Positions 1 through 6,966 of a stretch of 16,752 nt of DNA are shown here, piece after piece. How positions within the stretch are numbered: the first letter of the stretch is position 1; each line of letters begins with the position of its first letter. The position numbers and the translations under genes are program-made. Where the stretch lies: contig JALSQA010000073.1 of the NCBI GenBank assembly GCA_026985685.1, positions 1-16,752 of the forward strand, written 5' to 3'. Source of the DNA: Campylobacterales bacterium (GTDB lineage Bacteria; Campylobacterota; Campylobacteria; Campylobacterales; QNZT01). The notes below the pieces were generated by a model, which was not told the origin of the DNA, did no database searches, and saw only the letters and a list, made by a program, of their open reading frames with translations.

Positions 1-104
1 ATAATCGAATTATTTAACATATCAGCCATCTACTTTTTTAAAAAATATAAATATTTCTTATGATAGCATGTTATAATCTTAAAGTAGCTTAAAAATAAAA
101 GTTG

Positions 105-144
105 AAAAAAATCAATTCCCTAATAAATATCAGAGAATTGATTT
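105..144 (-). terminator. Intrinsic terminator of the three-lipoprotein operon
   Basis: Read on the minus strand, a perfect 10-bp stem (109-118 paired with 135-144, arm AAATCAATTC) encloses a 16-nt loop and runs into seven consecutive T residues (105-111). It lies 10 bp beyond the stop of the last lipoprotein gene. The stem is AT-rich, as is usual in such genomes. Nothing recognisable was seen in 1-104. Confidence 0.75.
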
Positions 145-153
145 GAGTTTACG

Positions 154-1737
154 TTAAAGATGACCACCACGAATACAGCGATTTAACATTAAATCACTAT
201 TATTATTGGTATCATACTCTTCAAACATAACAATTAATGAATCTCTATTTGTTGCTTCATCCCAATCATTAAGATTATAATAAGCATGATTTTTATTTGC
301 TGGTGTAGATGACCAACTATGTCCACTATCCAAATCACCTCCTCCAATAGGAGAAAGATCTTCAAAAAGAATTTCATTATTATCATAAGGCATAATTGTT
401 CTCATCTCATTCACATTAGGTAAACGCCAATCATCATAACCAGAAAATACCAATTCTTTACAATGTTCTTTTGCTTCTGCCCAGGTTCTTCCACCTATAA
501 ACTCAGCATTTTGCCACATAATACCAGTTTTATTGTCTATAACAATATCACCATCGACATTAAAATCATGATGATTAGTTATCTCTTTTCCTCGAACACA
601 ACGAATATTATATTGATCCCCTTTATTTTTATCATGTACACCACCATTCTCAAAAGATATTGTCCACCCTAATCCACTTCCATTACCACCACTTGAAAGT
701 TTTTCCTGAGAAGTCCAATAGTTAGCTCCTGTTTTATATTTAAAAACATCATCAAACATATTTCCTCTATTGCCATAATTTAACATTTCTGCTAATTCAT
801 GTCTATTGGGTGCACGCCAGTCATCATAACCACCATAATTTAATCCTTCACAATAATTAGAAGCTTCATAAAACCCAACTGTATTATTAATACTGTGTGG
901 ACTATCTTCCCACATTCGATCCCTAGCAACAATAATTCTTTCACCATCAGAATTTTTTACAGAAAAATTTCTATCTATACCATATGCTAATCCTTTAACA
1001 ATACCATCATCAGCACCTGTTTTTAAGATATATTCACTAGGCACAGGATCATTTGGATCATCTGTTACATTAATAGAAAAATGCTGAAAAGAGACATGTT
1101 GAAAATCATCAATAGCTTTAATTGTTACTTCATAATGATTATTTTTATCATAATCAGAAGGAATATCATAATCTGGTCTAAATCCTATAAAAGAGATTTT
1201 ACCACTATTAGAATCTATATTAATTAACTTACTATCATCTCCTTCTATACTATATAAAACATCTCCACTTTTTGGTTTAGCTTTTACAATAAAATCTAAA
1301 GGTTTATTCTCCTGAAGAGTTATACTTTTAACTGAAGTAAATGTAGGACCATTGTCATCAGGATTATCTGTAACTTGAATACTCAAAGGAAGTGTGCTAC
1401 TATTTCCTTTTGAATCAGTTGCTTTTACCACAACTTCATATGTACCATCTTTATCACTATCTGAAGGTTGTTCAAAATCAGGAGCAGTCACAAACTGTAA
1501 AACACCTGTTACTGAATTTATCATAAATTTATTTTTATCAACTCCACCTGCTAAAGTATAAACAATATCGTTGTCATCTGTTGCCTCTAGTGAAACAGTT
1601 GAATTTTCACCTTCAATAACACTTTGAGTTCCAGTTGTTTTAAATACTGGACTCTTTGTATCTTCTGATGATCCACCACATCCACTTAATAAGCCAACAA
1701 CTACCAAAGATGATAATACTATTTTTGAATAATACAA
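154..1737 (-). CDS. Cadherin-like / DUF1566 lipoprotein, third gene of a tandem triplet
   Basis: Predicted surface or outer-membrane lipoprotein of 527 aa. A hydrophobic N-terminus ends in the lipobox LSGC with the lipidated Cys at residue 20, and no other membrane segment is seen. Two cadherin-like repeats follow (about 30-125 and 130-225), with the bacterial signature DFEQPSDSDKDGTYEV...ATD and acidic positions suited to Ca2+. Then come two DUF1566 (Lcl C-terminal) domains: about 235-383 (DWRAPN, YWTSQ, RCVRG) and about 395-527 (DWRLPN, WSSTP, RCIRGG). Each has one Cys before the DWR motif and one in RC(V/I)RG (296/380 and 426/521), which could pair as a disulfide. The start is TTG: AGGAGG lies 8 nt upstream, inside the last codons of the preceding gene, whose stop is 1 nt away, so translation is probably coupled. 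DUF1566 in Legionella Lcl is linked to adhesion. An adhesin or matrix role here is inference. Confidence 0.88.
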   Translation of the reverse strand: MYYSKIVLSSLVVVGLLSGCGGSSEDTKSPVFKTTGTQSVIEGENSTVSLEATDDNDIVYTLAGGVDKNKFMINSVTGVLQFVTAPDFEQPSDSDKDGTYEVVVKATDSKGNSSTLPLSIQVTDNPDDNGPTFTSVKSITLQENKPLDFIVKAKPKSGDVLYSIEGDDSKLINIDSNSGKISFIGFRPDYDIPSDYDKNNHYEVTIKAIDDFQHVSFQHFSINVTDDPNDPVPSEYILKTGADDGIVKGLAYGIDRNFSVKNSDGERIIVARDRMWEDSPHSINNTVGFYEASNYCEGLNYGGYDDWRAPNRHELAEMLNYGNRGNMFDDVFKYKTGANYWTSQEKLSSGGNGSGLGWTISFENGGVHDKNKGDQYNIRCVRGKEITNHHDFNVDGDIVIDNKTGIMWQNAEFIGGRTWAEAKEHCKELVFSGYDDWRLPNVNEMRTIMPYDNNEILFEDLSPIGGGDLDSGHSWSSTPANKNHAYYNLNDWDEATNRDSLIVMFEEYDTNNNSDLMLNRCIRGGHL

Positions 1738-1738
1738 A

Positions 1739-3304
1739 TTAATTTCCTCCTCTTATACATCTACTTCTTACTGCACCCGCATCTCCAGGTGCTATTAATG
1801 CATCATTTTGCACATCTCTTAAATTTGGTGCATCCCAATAATTTTCTACATAGTAAATACTATTCTCATCAAACATAGAAGATGACCAATATGGTCCTGT
1901 TTTTTGTGCTGTCAAATCTGAAAACTGGTATTCATTATCGTTATTAGGAATAATAGTATGTAGTTCATTAATATTTGGCAATCTCCAATCAGATTTTCCA
2001 TCTAAATTAAGATTATTACAACGTGTTTTTGCACTATTCCAATCTAAAACAGGATCAATTGATGCTGTCTTGTTTTCCCATTCTATCCCTGTACTATTGT
2101 CTGTAATTGTCAAAGTTCCACTAAAATCTCCATTTGGAATACTCAAGCCTCTTACACAACGTACATGATAACCATCATTTTCTGTTTTATCACTAGCATA
2201 ATCAATAGCATTACCAAATTGTACTGTCCAAGCTTGTTTATTTTCATCACCAGGTTGTCCATCATAAGCAAATAGTTCTTGTGAAGTCCAAAAATAGCCA
2301 CCATTTTTTTGATTAAATGTTGTATCTATTTTAGGTGAATTACTATAGTCAACCAATTCATAAAGTTCTCTCCTTGTAGGCAATCTCCAATCATTTTCAC
2401 CACCAAGTTCTAATTGTGCACAATACTCATGTGCATTATAATAGGATATATTTTCGTTGACATGAGGTGTATCTTCCCATTCTCTTTCCAATATTGTTAC
2501 AGTATTATTTCCATTATTAGATGCCTTTCTAGTTTCGCCAAATCCCCCATCATTGAGTCCTGTTTTAAATACTTTTTTAACACCATATGTACTATCTGTC
2601 ACATCATCTTCAACTGTCACAGTAATATCTTGTATTGCTTTATTATCACTATTATCTGTTGCAGCAATAGTCACTTCATATATCTTATCATGATTTGCAT
2701 CTGATGTTATTTCAAAATCAGGAATCAAATGATAAAAACTCAGTTTTCCACTATCAGGATCAATACGAAATCTTCTTGCATCAGCTCCACCATCAATACT
2801 ATATATAACTTTTGATTCTTGATCAGTTGCTTTGATAACAGCTTCAAATATTTCATTCTCTTTTATTTGAAAATTTGCACTAGAAGTAAATTCAGGTGCT
2901 ACTTGATCACCATCATCAGTAGGGTCATTTATTACTTTTATATGAAATAGCTGAATTACACTTTGTGATTGTGTACTTTGTGCTTTAATTTGTACATCAT
3001 ATATACCATCTCCATTCGCATCAGTTGGAGTTTCAAAATCTGGAGCATTAATGAATGATAAAGTACCAGTTTGTGCATCAATAGTAAATTTTGATGCATC
3101 GGCACCACCAACAATTGAAAAAGTTATATTCTGAACATCCGTTGTCAAAGTATTTATATTAATTTTTCCTTCTTGGATTGATTGTGTTGCAGGGACTGTA
3201 AACTTTGGTATCACATCACTCGTTGTACTACCCCCACATCCACTCAATAAAAAGACTGCCGTATAAATAGATAAAACTACTCTACTACTCTTAAATGTTT
3301 TCAA
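1739..3304 (-). CDS. Cadherin-like / DUF1566 lipoprotein, second gene of a tandem triplet
   Basis: Paralogue of both flanking genes with the same plan: lipobox LSGC, two cadherin-like repeats (IVGGADASKFTIDAQTG and IDGGADARRFRIDPDSG segments, each followed by DFE.P/T.DAN..D.IY.V), then two DUF1566 domains with DWRLP motifs, RCVRG and a terminal CIRGGN. An ATG at 3310 is in frame, but AAGG abuts it directly. A TTG two codons later (3304) has AAGGA with 5-nt spacing and gives an N-terminus starting MKT, as in the first gene, so TTG is preferred. From that start the protein is 521 aa with the lipid Cys at residue 23. The final Arg-Gly-Gly codons (AGA GGA GGA) form the ribosome binding site of the next gene. 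The gene lies 25-31 bp behind the first gene, in one operon. Function is unknown; surface binding or adhesion is inferred. Confidence 0.86.
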   Translation of the reverse strand: MKTFKSSRVVLSIYTAVFLLSGCGGSTTSDVIPKFTVPATQSIQEGKININTLTTDVQNITFSIVGGADASKFTIDAQTGTLSFINAPDFETPTDANGDGIYDVQIKAQSTQSQSVIQLFHIKVINDPTDDGDQVAPEFTSSANFQIKENEIFEAVIKATDQESKVIYSIDGGADARRFRIDPDSGKLSFYHLIPDFEITSDANHDKIYEVTIAATDNSDNKAIQDITVTVEDDVTDSTYGVKKVFKTGLNDGGFGETRKASNNGNNTVTILEREWEDTPHVNENISYYNAHEYCAQLELGGENDWRLPTRRELYELVDYSNSPKIDTTFNQKNGGYFWTSQELFAYDGQPGDENKQAWTVQFGNAIDYASDKTENDGYHVRCVRGLSIPNGDFSGTLTITDNSTGIEWENKTASIDPVLDWNSAKTRCNNLNLDGKSDWRLPNINELHTIIPNNDNEYQFSDLTAQKTGPYWSSSMFDENSIYYVENYWDAPNLRDVQNDALIAPGDAGAVRSRCIRGGN

Positions 3305-3335
3305 AATCATCCTTATATATTACCAATTTTATTGA

Positions 3336-4952
3336 CTATAAATGTCCACCACGAATACATATACTAAATACACTATCACCATTTTCTAAACCAATAGTCT
3401 CATCATTCATTACATCTCTTCCTTGGTTAGAACCATTCCAAGCGTTATTCCAATAGTTATCTAAATATCTACCATTTGTATCATCTTTGGGAGTTGAAGA
3501 CCATAATTGATGTCCACCATCTTGTAACAATGGTTCTGCTCCGTACGGATGATATCTTGTCGGTACAACAGAAGGCATAATTGTGTGTATTTCACTAATA
3601 TTTGGTAATCTCCAATCATCATATCCTCCAAACACCAATCCTTCACACCTATGTTTAGCAGATTCCATATTTTCTGTACCAGCAGGTTTACCCCACCAAA
3701 GCCCTGTTTTTGGATCACGATATATATCATCAGCATCTTTGGTTATAGTTTCTGTATAAGTTAATCTTTCACCTCTAACACACCTAACACCATAATTATT
3801 ATCTCTATCTAAAGGATATGATGTACCATCTATAAAGCTAATTACAAATGCCTGATTAGTCAAAACACTATTATTTTGTCCTATCACATTTTCAGATGTA
3901 CGATAGTTTATTTTTGAACTATTTTGAAAAATATCATCTATCGTAGGTTTTGAACTATATGAATGACCATAATTTACAATTTCAAACAGTTCATGTCTAT
4001 TTGGTACACGCCAGTCACTAAATCCTGCGTAATCTAAACTTTCACAGTAATTTTGTGCATCATCAAAAGAATATGCCGCATTTTTATTTACTACATCATC
4101 TTGCCACATACGTTGACCTACATGAATAACTCTATTGCCATCTATCGTTTCAGCAGTAAACGCTCTATCATCACCAAACGGTAAACCATCTGTTGGACCG
4201 TCATTGGCACCTGTTTTATAGATATGAACCCAGTTTGATTCTGCTTCATCATCAGAAGTATCATTAGTTATAACAACTGTAAAAGGTTTTTTACTACTAT
4301 AATTTTGATCATCTGTTGCAATTAGATCGATTGTGTAGTTATTGTCTTTATTTACATCCGATGGCTTTTCAAAATCTGGTAAGAACTGATTAAATGACAA
4401 TTTACCTGTGCTAGTATCTATTTGAAATCTTTTTTGATCTTCACCTTCAATACCATATGATATAGCACCATCAGCAGTAATAGTAAAATCAAGTTTTTTA
4501 TTCTCTTTTATTGTAATTTGATTTGGAGAACTGTTTTTTGGACCATCATCAACTATATCATTTGTAACAGTTATTACAATATTTTGCGTAGTTGATTTAC
4601 CATTTTTATCAGTAGCTTGAATAGTTACTTCATAAATATTATCTCCATTACTATCTGTTGGGTTTTCAAAATCAGGTGCAGTTTTAAATGTCAATACTCC
4701 TGTTTGAGGATTTATTTGAAATTTTTTAGCATCTTCACCACCTACAACACTATATGTTAATGTTTTTTTACTCTCAGGCATAGTTAATACAGTTTTTGTA
4801 TTTTCTATAATACTTTTTGTTTCTTGTGATGAATTACCATCACCACCATTACCACTATTGTTAGAAGTATTAGAAGTAGCTGTTCCACCTCCACATCCTA
4901 TAAATAAAATTGTAACTAAAGATAAACTTGCTATAGACAAGGGTGTTTTCAT
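3336..4952 (-). CDS. Cadherin-like / DUF1566 lipoprotein, first gene of a tandem triplet
   Basis: Lead gene of the lipoprotein operon, 538 aa. Signal peptide MKTPLSIASLSLVTILFIGC with the lipid Cys at residue 20, then a low-complexity Gly/Asn/Ser linker (21-44) likely to hold the protein off the membrane. Two cadherin-like repeats (about 50-132 and 142-232; GGEDAKKFQINPQTG, DFENPTDSNGD and a second copy) precede two DUF1566 domains. The first spans about 243-394 (DWRVPNRHE at 313-321, RCVRG at 390-394) and the second about 405-538 (DWRLPN at 446-451, WSSTP, CIRGGHL). The ATG start has AAGGA with 5-nt spacing. The first DUF1566 copy reads NYRTSEN where the paralogues have YWTSQE, so it may have diverged in ligand specificity. 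An extended -10 promoter overlapping a perfect palindrome lies just upstream. Confidence 0.88.
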   Translation of the reverse strand: MKTPLSIASLSLVTILFIGCGGGTATSNTSNNSGNGGDGNSSQETKSIIENTKTVLTMPESKKTLTYSVVGGEDAKKFQINPQTGVLTFKTAPDFENPTDSNGDNIYEVTIQATDKNGKSTTQNIVITVTNDIVDDGPKNSSPNQITIKENKKLDFTITADGAISYGIEGEDQKRFQIDTSTGKLSFNQFLPDFEKPSDVNKDNNYTIDLIATDDQNYSSKKPFTVVITNDTSDDEAESNWVHIYKTGANDGPTDGLPFGDDRAFTAETIDGNRVIHVGQRMWQDDVVNKNAAYSFDDAQNYCESLDYAGFSDWRVPNRHELFEIVNYGHSYSSKPTIDDIFQNSSKINYRTSENVIGQNNSVLTNQAFVISFIDGTSYPLDRDNNYGVRCVRGERLTYTETITKDADDIYRDPKTGLWWGKPAGTENMESAKHRCEGLVFGGYDDWRLPNISEIHTIMPSVVPTRYHPYGAEPLLQDGGHQLWSSTPKDDTNGRYLDNYWNNAWNGSNQGRDVMNDETIGLENGDSVFSICIRGGHL

Positions 4953-4971
4953 GAAATTCCTTTTTGATAAA

Positions 4972-4998
4972 ATATAAAAAATATTTTTTATATTAGCA
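4972..4998 (-). promoter_or_regulatory. Extended -10 promoter overlapping a 22-nt perfect palindrome
   Basis: On the minus strand TGC-TAATAT (4998-4990) makes an extended -10 element, placing transcription initiation near 4983, about 30 nt before the first lipoprotein gene. A perfect 22-nt palindrome (4972-4993, A/T only) covers the 3' part of the -10 and the predicted start site. It could be an operator or, in RNA, a hairpin just ahead of the ribosome binding site. Because the region is almost all A/T, chance palindromy cannot be excluded. No good -35 box was seen. Confidence 0.4.
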
Positions 4999-5086
4999 GT
5001 AACAATATTACAAAAGTATTAAGTATGTAGAAATATTAAAATAATTTAATTAATTTAAAAAGATAAAAGTTTTAAAATTAAAAAGG

Positions 5087-5106
5087 TTTTATAGAAGATT
5101 ATAAAA
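5087..5106 (-). terminator. Possible weak terminator after tRNA-Asn
   Basis: Directly 3' of the tRNA CCA end (minus strand) is a 7-bp stem TTTTATA/TATAAAA with a 6-nt loop, followed by CCTTTTTAATTTT. The stem is entirely A/U, so termination may be leaky. Leakage would let the strong tRNA promoter feed the downstream lipoprotein operon. Confidence 0.35.
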
Positions 5107-5182
5107 TGGCTCCGGGTGGAGGATTCGAACCAACGACCAAGTAGTTAACAGCCACCTGCTCTACCAACTGAGCTAACCCGGA
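5107..5182 (-). tRNA. tRNA-Asn (anticodon GTT)
   Basis: A complete 76-nt cloverleaf. The acceptor stem TCCGGGT pairs with ACCCGGA, followed by discriminator G and an encoded CCA. The D arm is GCTC-AGTTGGTA-GAGC. The anticodon arm GGTGG-CTGTTAA-CTACT includes two G-U pairs, and the T loop contains GTTCGAATCC. The anticodon GTT (complement of 5147-5149) reads AAC/AAT, so it inserts asparagine. It is alone, not part of a visible tRNA cluster, and has its own promoter upstream. Confidence 0.97.
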
Positions 5183-5189
5183 ACAATGT

Positions 5190-5240
5190 CTTGTTGCAAA
5201 CAAGAGATGACATTATACAAGATTTTTTTCTATTTGTCAA
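5190..5240 (-). promoter_or_regulatory. Full-consensus sigma-70 promoter and leader hairpin of tRNA-Asn
   Basis: On the minus strand TTGACA (5240-5235) and TATAAT (5217-5212) are both perfect consensus hexamers with an exact 17-nt spacer, placing the start near 5205. The roughly 22-nt leader before the mature tRNA end contains a hairpin, CTTGTT-TGC-AACAAG (5204-5190), presumably removed by RNase P with the leader. Confidence 0.9.
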
Positions 5241-5292
5241 GAGAAAAATGAATTTATTTTAAAATTTGTATATATTTTATTTTTTAAAGAAT

Positions 5293-5318
5293 ATATGAAG
5301 TCAATAAAGACTTCATAT
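5293..5318 (-). terminator. Intrinsic terminator of the FemAB-like gene
   Basis: A perfect 10-bp stem (arms ATATGAAGTC and GACTTCATAT) with a 6-nt loop lies 7 bp past the stop codon of the FemAB-like gene. The T-tract after it on the minus strand (ATTCTTTAAAAAAT) is imperfect, so efficiency is uncertain. Confidence 0.6.
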
Positions 5319-5325
5319 TATTTAC

Positions 5326-6309
5326 TTAATCATATTCATTATATTTAATTTGATCAATAGGATCTGTATATGTCATACCTTTAGTTTTCAAGTATGTTTT
5401 GATTGCTAAATTATAAAGTTTATATTTCCATGGTTTAAAAACATACCTAAAAGCATATCCCTCTATTATCTGTGGTTTGAAGCCTAATTTAAATTTATTA
5501 ATATTTGCATATTTTGTACCTGGTTTTACATTCAATCTTGCACCAACTAGATTAAATTTTTTGATTCCCATTTTGGACATATCTACCATGATTTGATAAT
5601 GTAATAAATTATTTGCACCATTTACCATACGTGCAGCACTACCGCTATACCATGAATAAGCACTATCTTTATCATAAGCTATAATATAAACACCTTGTAC
5701 CGTATCATCTGCTTTCGCTACATATAGTTTTATATTGTCTTTCATGTTGTCATAAAGTTTTTTAAAGTAATCATATGAAGCCATATATGGGCTATTTTGT
5801 CTTACAAAAGTATCTTTTATGACATTAAAAACCAACTCTATATCATCTGTTGTCTCAACAATCACCCCTCTTTTAATTCCCTTACGAACACCTTGTCTTG
5901 TTTTACCTTCAAAACTAGCAAGAATCTCTTCTTCACTCTTGTCAAGATCGATAATATACGTTCCCCATGGAACACATTCCGCTCCTGTAGGACAAGCATT
6001 AAAGACTGCAACAGATTGTGCTTTAGCAATAAAATCTACTTCTTTCATATTTGTTTTGATATATTCAATAACCTCATCTAAAAATGATTTTTCATCTTCT
6101 GGTGTTAAATTTGCTACTCTAGGTAAACATCCTGTCATAAACACCATTCTTTTAAAAATCAATCTCTTATCGATAAAGTAAGGTAAGATATATTTTTCAC
6201 TAACGAACCAACCATAGTCATCACTTCTGGCTTTCAATGATCCTTCTTTTGCCATAGCATGCAAATCTTGTGTATAATTTTCTATACCTTCATGTAGAAC
6301 TTCTACCAT
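5326..6309 (-). CDS. FemAB / GNAT-like aminoacyl- or acyltransferase
   Basis: A 327-aa cytoplasmic protein without signal peptide or membrane helix, resembling the FemAB family (peptidoglycan interpeptide-bridge transferases and the related double-GNAT fold, Acetyltransf_6). Visible family segments are WGTYIIDLDKSEEEIL (115-130), the basic stretch KTRQGVRKGIKRGV (136-149) typical of the 'T.R..VRK..K.GV' motif, YSWYSGSAARM (218-228), and the C-terminal block GARLNV...NKFKLGF (246-267), matching the usual 'G...KF..GF'. The ATG at 6309 has AAGGAA about 7 nt upstream. Family members move amino acids from aminoacyl-tRNA, or acyl groups, onto cell-wall or surface polymers. Which substrate applies here cannot be read from sequence; Gram-negative members may act on glycans. 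The gene sits alone between the small membrane protein and tRNA-Asn, on the same strand as both. Confidence 0.78.
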   Translation of the reverse strand: MVEVLHEGIENYTQDLHAMAKEGSLKARSDDYGWFVSEKYILPYFIDKRLIFKRMVFMTGCLPRVANLTPEDEKSFLDEVIEYIKTNMKEVDFIAKAQSVAVFNACPTGAECVPWGTYIIDLDKSEEEILASFEGKTRQGVRKGIKRGVIVETTDDIELVFNVIKDTFVRQNSPYMASYDYFKKLYDNMKDNIKLYVAKADDTVQGVYIIAYDKDSAYSWYSGSAARMVNGANNLLHYQIMVDMSKMGIKKFNLVGARLNVKPGTKYANINKFKLGFKPQIIEGYAFRYVFKPWKYKLYNLAIKTYLKTKGMTYTDPIDQIKYNEYD

Positions 6310-6413
6310 ATATATTTCCTTTGTAAAATTATTTTGTATGATAATATCGACCTAATAATAAATATATAAATAGAATACTTAAGTTTTCTTAATAAAAGCT
6401 TTTTTGAAAATTC

Positions 6414-6452
6414 TTATGTATGTATTAGTTCTCATATTCTATACATACATAA
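6414..6452 (-). terminator. Hairpin overlapping the stop of the small membrane protein gene
   Basis: A perfect 12-bp stem (6414-6425 with 6441-6452) encloses a 15-nt loop. One arm contains the last codons (Met-Tyr-Val) and part of the stop codon of the minus-strand gene. The sequence after it on the minus strand (GAATTTTC) has only a short T run. It could be a weak terminator or a 3'-end stabilising structure. The rest of 6310-6413 holds no promoter I can assign with confidence. Confidence 0.4.
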
Positions 6453-6855
6453 ACTGAGAAAGTATAATAATAATGATCACCAAAATAAATGGAAATTTAT
6501 GGCTTTTAAATACCCATGGATTTATCTTGAAAAAGAGTTGATTAAAGCCTCTTATACCTAGCCAAAGACCTAAAAATGCTTTGATAGACAAAAGTATTTG
6601 AAAACGTGTTAAACCATCTTCTTTTATTTCTCCAAAAATTGTCGGGAACATATAGATACCTGTACCAACAGTCACAAGTAAAGCGTAGGGAACTACTTTT
6701 CTAACATGCATCATGATCGCTTCTCTAGCTTTAGCTGCTTCATCAGGATTTAAACTTTTAGACATTTTAGCCATGAAAAGATTATCAGTGAATAAAAAAC
6801 CACCATATGTAAATGCTGCCAAAAGATGAATAGTATGTATCAGAGTAAATATAAT
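6439..6855 (-). CDS. Small four-helix inner-membrane protein with a probable ATT start
   Basis: A probable 139-residue integral membrane protein. The first conventional in-frame start is TTG at 6822, but it has no ribosome binding site and cuts the first helix in half. In frame upstream, codons for IFTLIHTIHL join the segment LAAFTYGGFLF to make a proper first membrane helix. AAGGA (6866-6862) lies 6 nt before an ATT codon at 6855, and an in-frame TAA lies further upstream with no ATG, GTG or TTG between. Later helices are about VVPYALLVTVGTGIYMF, IQILLS/FQILLSIKAFLGLWLGI and FPFILVIIIIILSQFMYV. A charged cytoplasmic stretch (MSKSLNPDEAAKAREA) follows helix 1. The His pair in helix 1 and overall size recall CopD/DUF2269-type or heme-related membrane proteins, but I cannot assign a family firmly. 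Confidence 0.7.
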   Translation of the reverse strand: MIFTLIHTIHLLAAFTYGGFLFTDNLFMAKMSKSLNPDEAAKAREAIMMHVRKVVPYALLVTVGTGIYMFPTIFGEIKEDGLTRFQILLSIKAFLGLWLGIRGFNQLFFKINPWVFKSHKFPFILVIIIIILSQFMYV

Positions 6856-6866
6856 TTGAAATCCTT
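6853..6866 (-). promoter_or_regulatory. Ribosome binding site placed before an ATT start
   Basis: On the minus strand, AAGGA (6866-6862), a 6-nt spacer TTTCAA, then ATT (6855-6853). Spacing matches the ATG-started neighbours, for example AAGGA with 5 nt at 4952. No ATG, GTG or TTG in this frame lies within 25 nt downstream of this site. Confidence 0.55.
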
Positions 6867-6966
6867 TTTTATAGTTATTATATCAATCAATGACTAAAAT
6901 TCTATCCATTTTTTACCTGCTTCTATGTAAAAATTTTGTACCATTAGCAAAAATTTAGGAGCTATT

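Noticed and set aside
463..672. Plus-strand open frame opposite the third lipoprotein gene
   Set aside because: It is antisense to a well-supported coding region, has low-complexity composition and shows no ribosome binding site. The same applies to frames at 2414-2704, 5797-6181, 8252-8575, 8440-8757, 8585-8836, 9201-9389, 9663-9860, 10864-11202 and 15363-15623.
3461..3736. Minus-strand frame overlapping the first lipoprotein gene in another frame
   Set aside because: It is a shadow of conserved DUF1566 coding sequence and has no ribosome binding site or domain features of its own.
154..4952. Diversity-generating retroelement targets (DUF1566-like folds can be variable proteins)
   Set aside because: No reverse transcriptase gene, no template repeat and no A-specific variation pattern could be seen. 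The differences among the copies look like ordinary paralogue divergence.
5107..5182. tRNA-Asn as the attachment site of an integrated element carrying the lipoprotein triplet
   Set aside because: No integrase gene and no second copy of the tRNA 3' end were found in 1-5106.
6867..6966. Purine riboswitch or defined promoter ahead of purT
   Set aside because: No conserved purine-aptamer core or convincing -35/-10 pair could be identified by eye in this gap.
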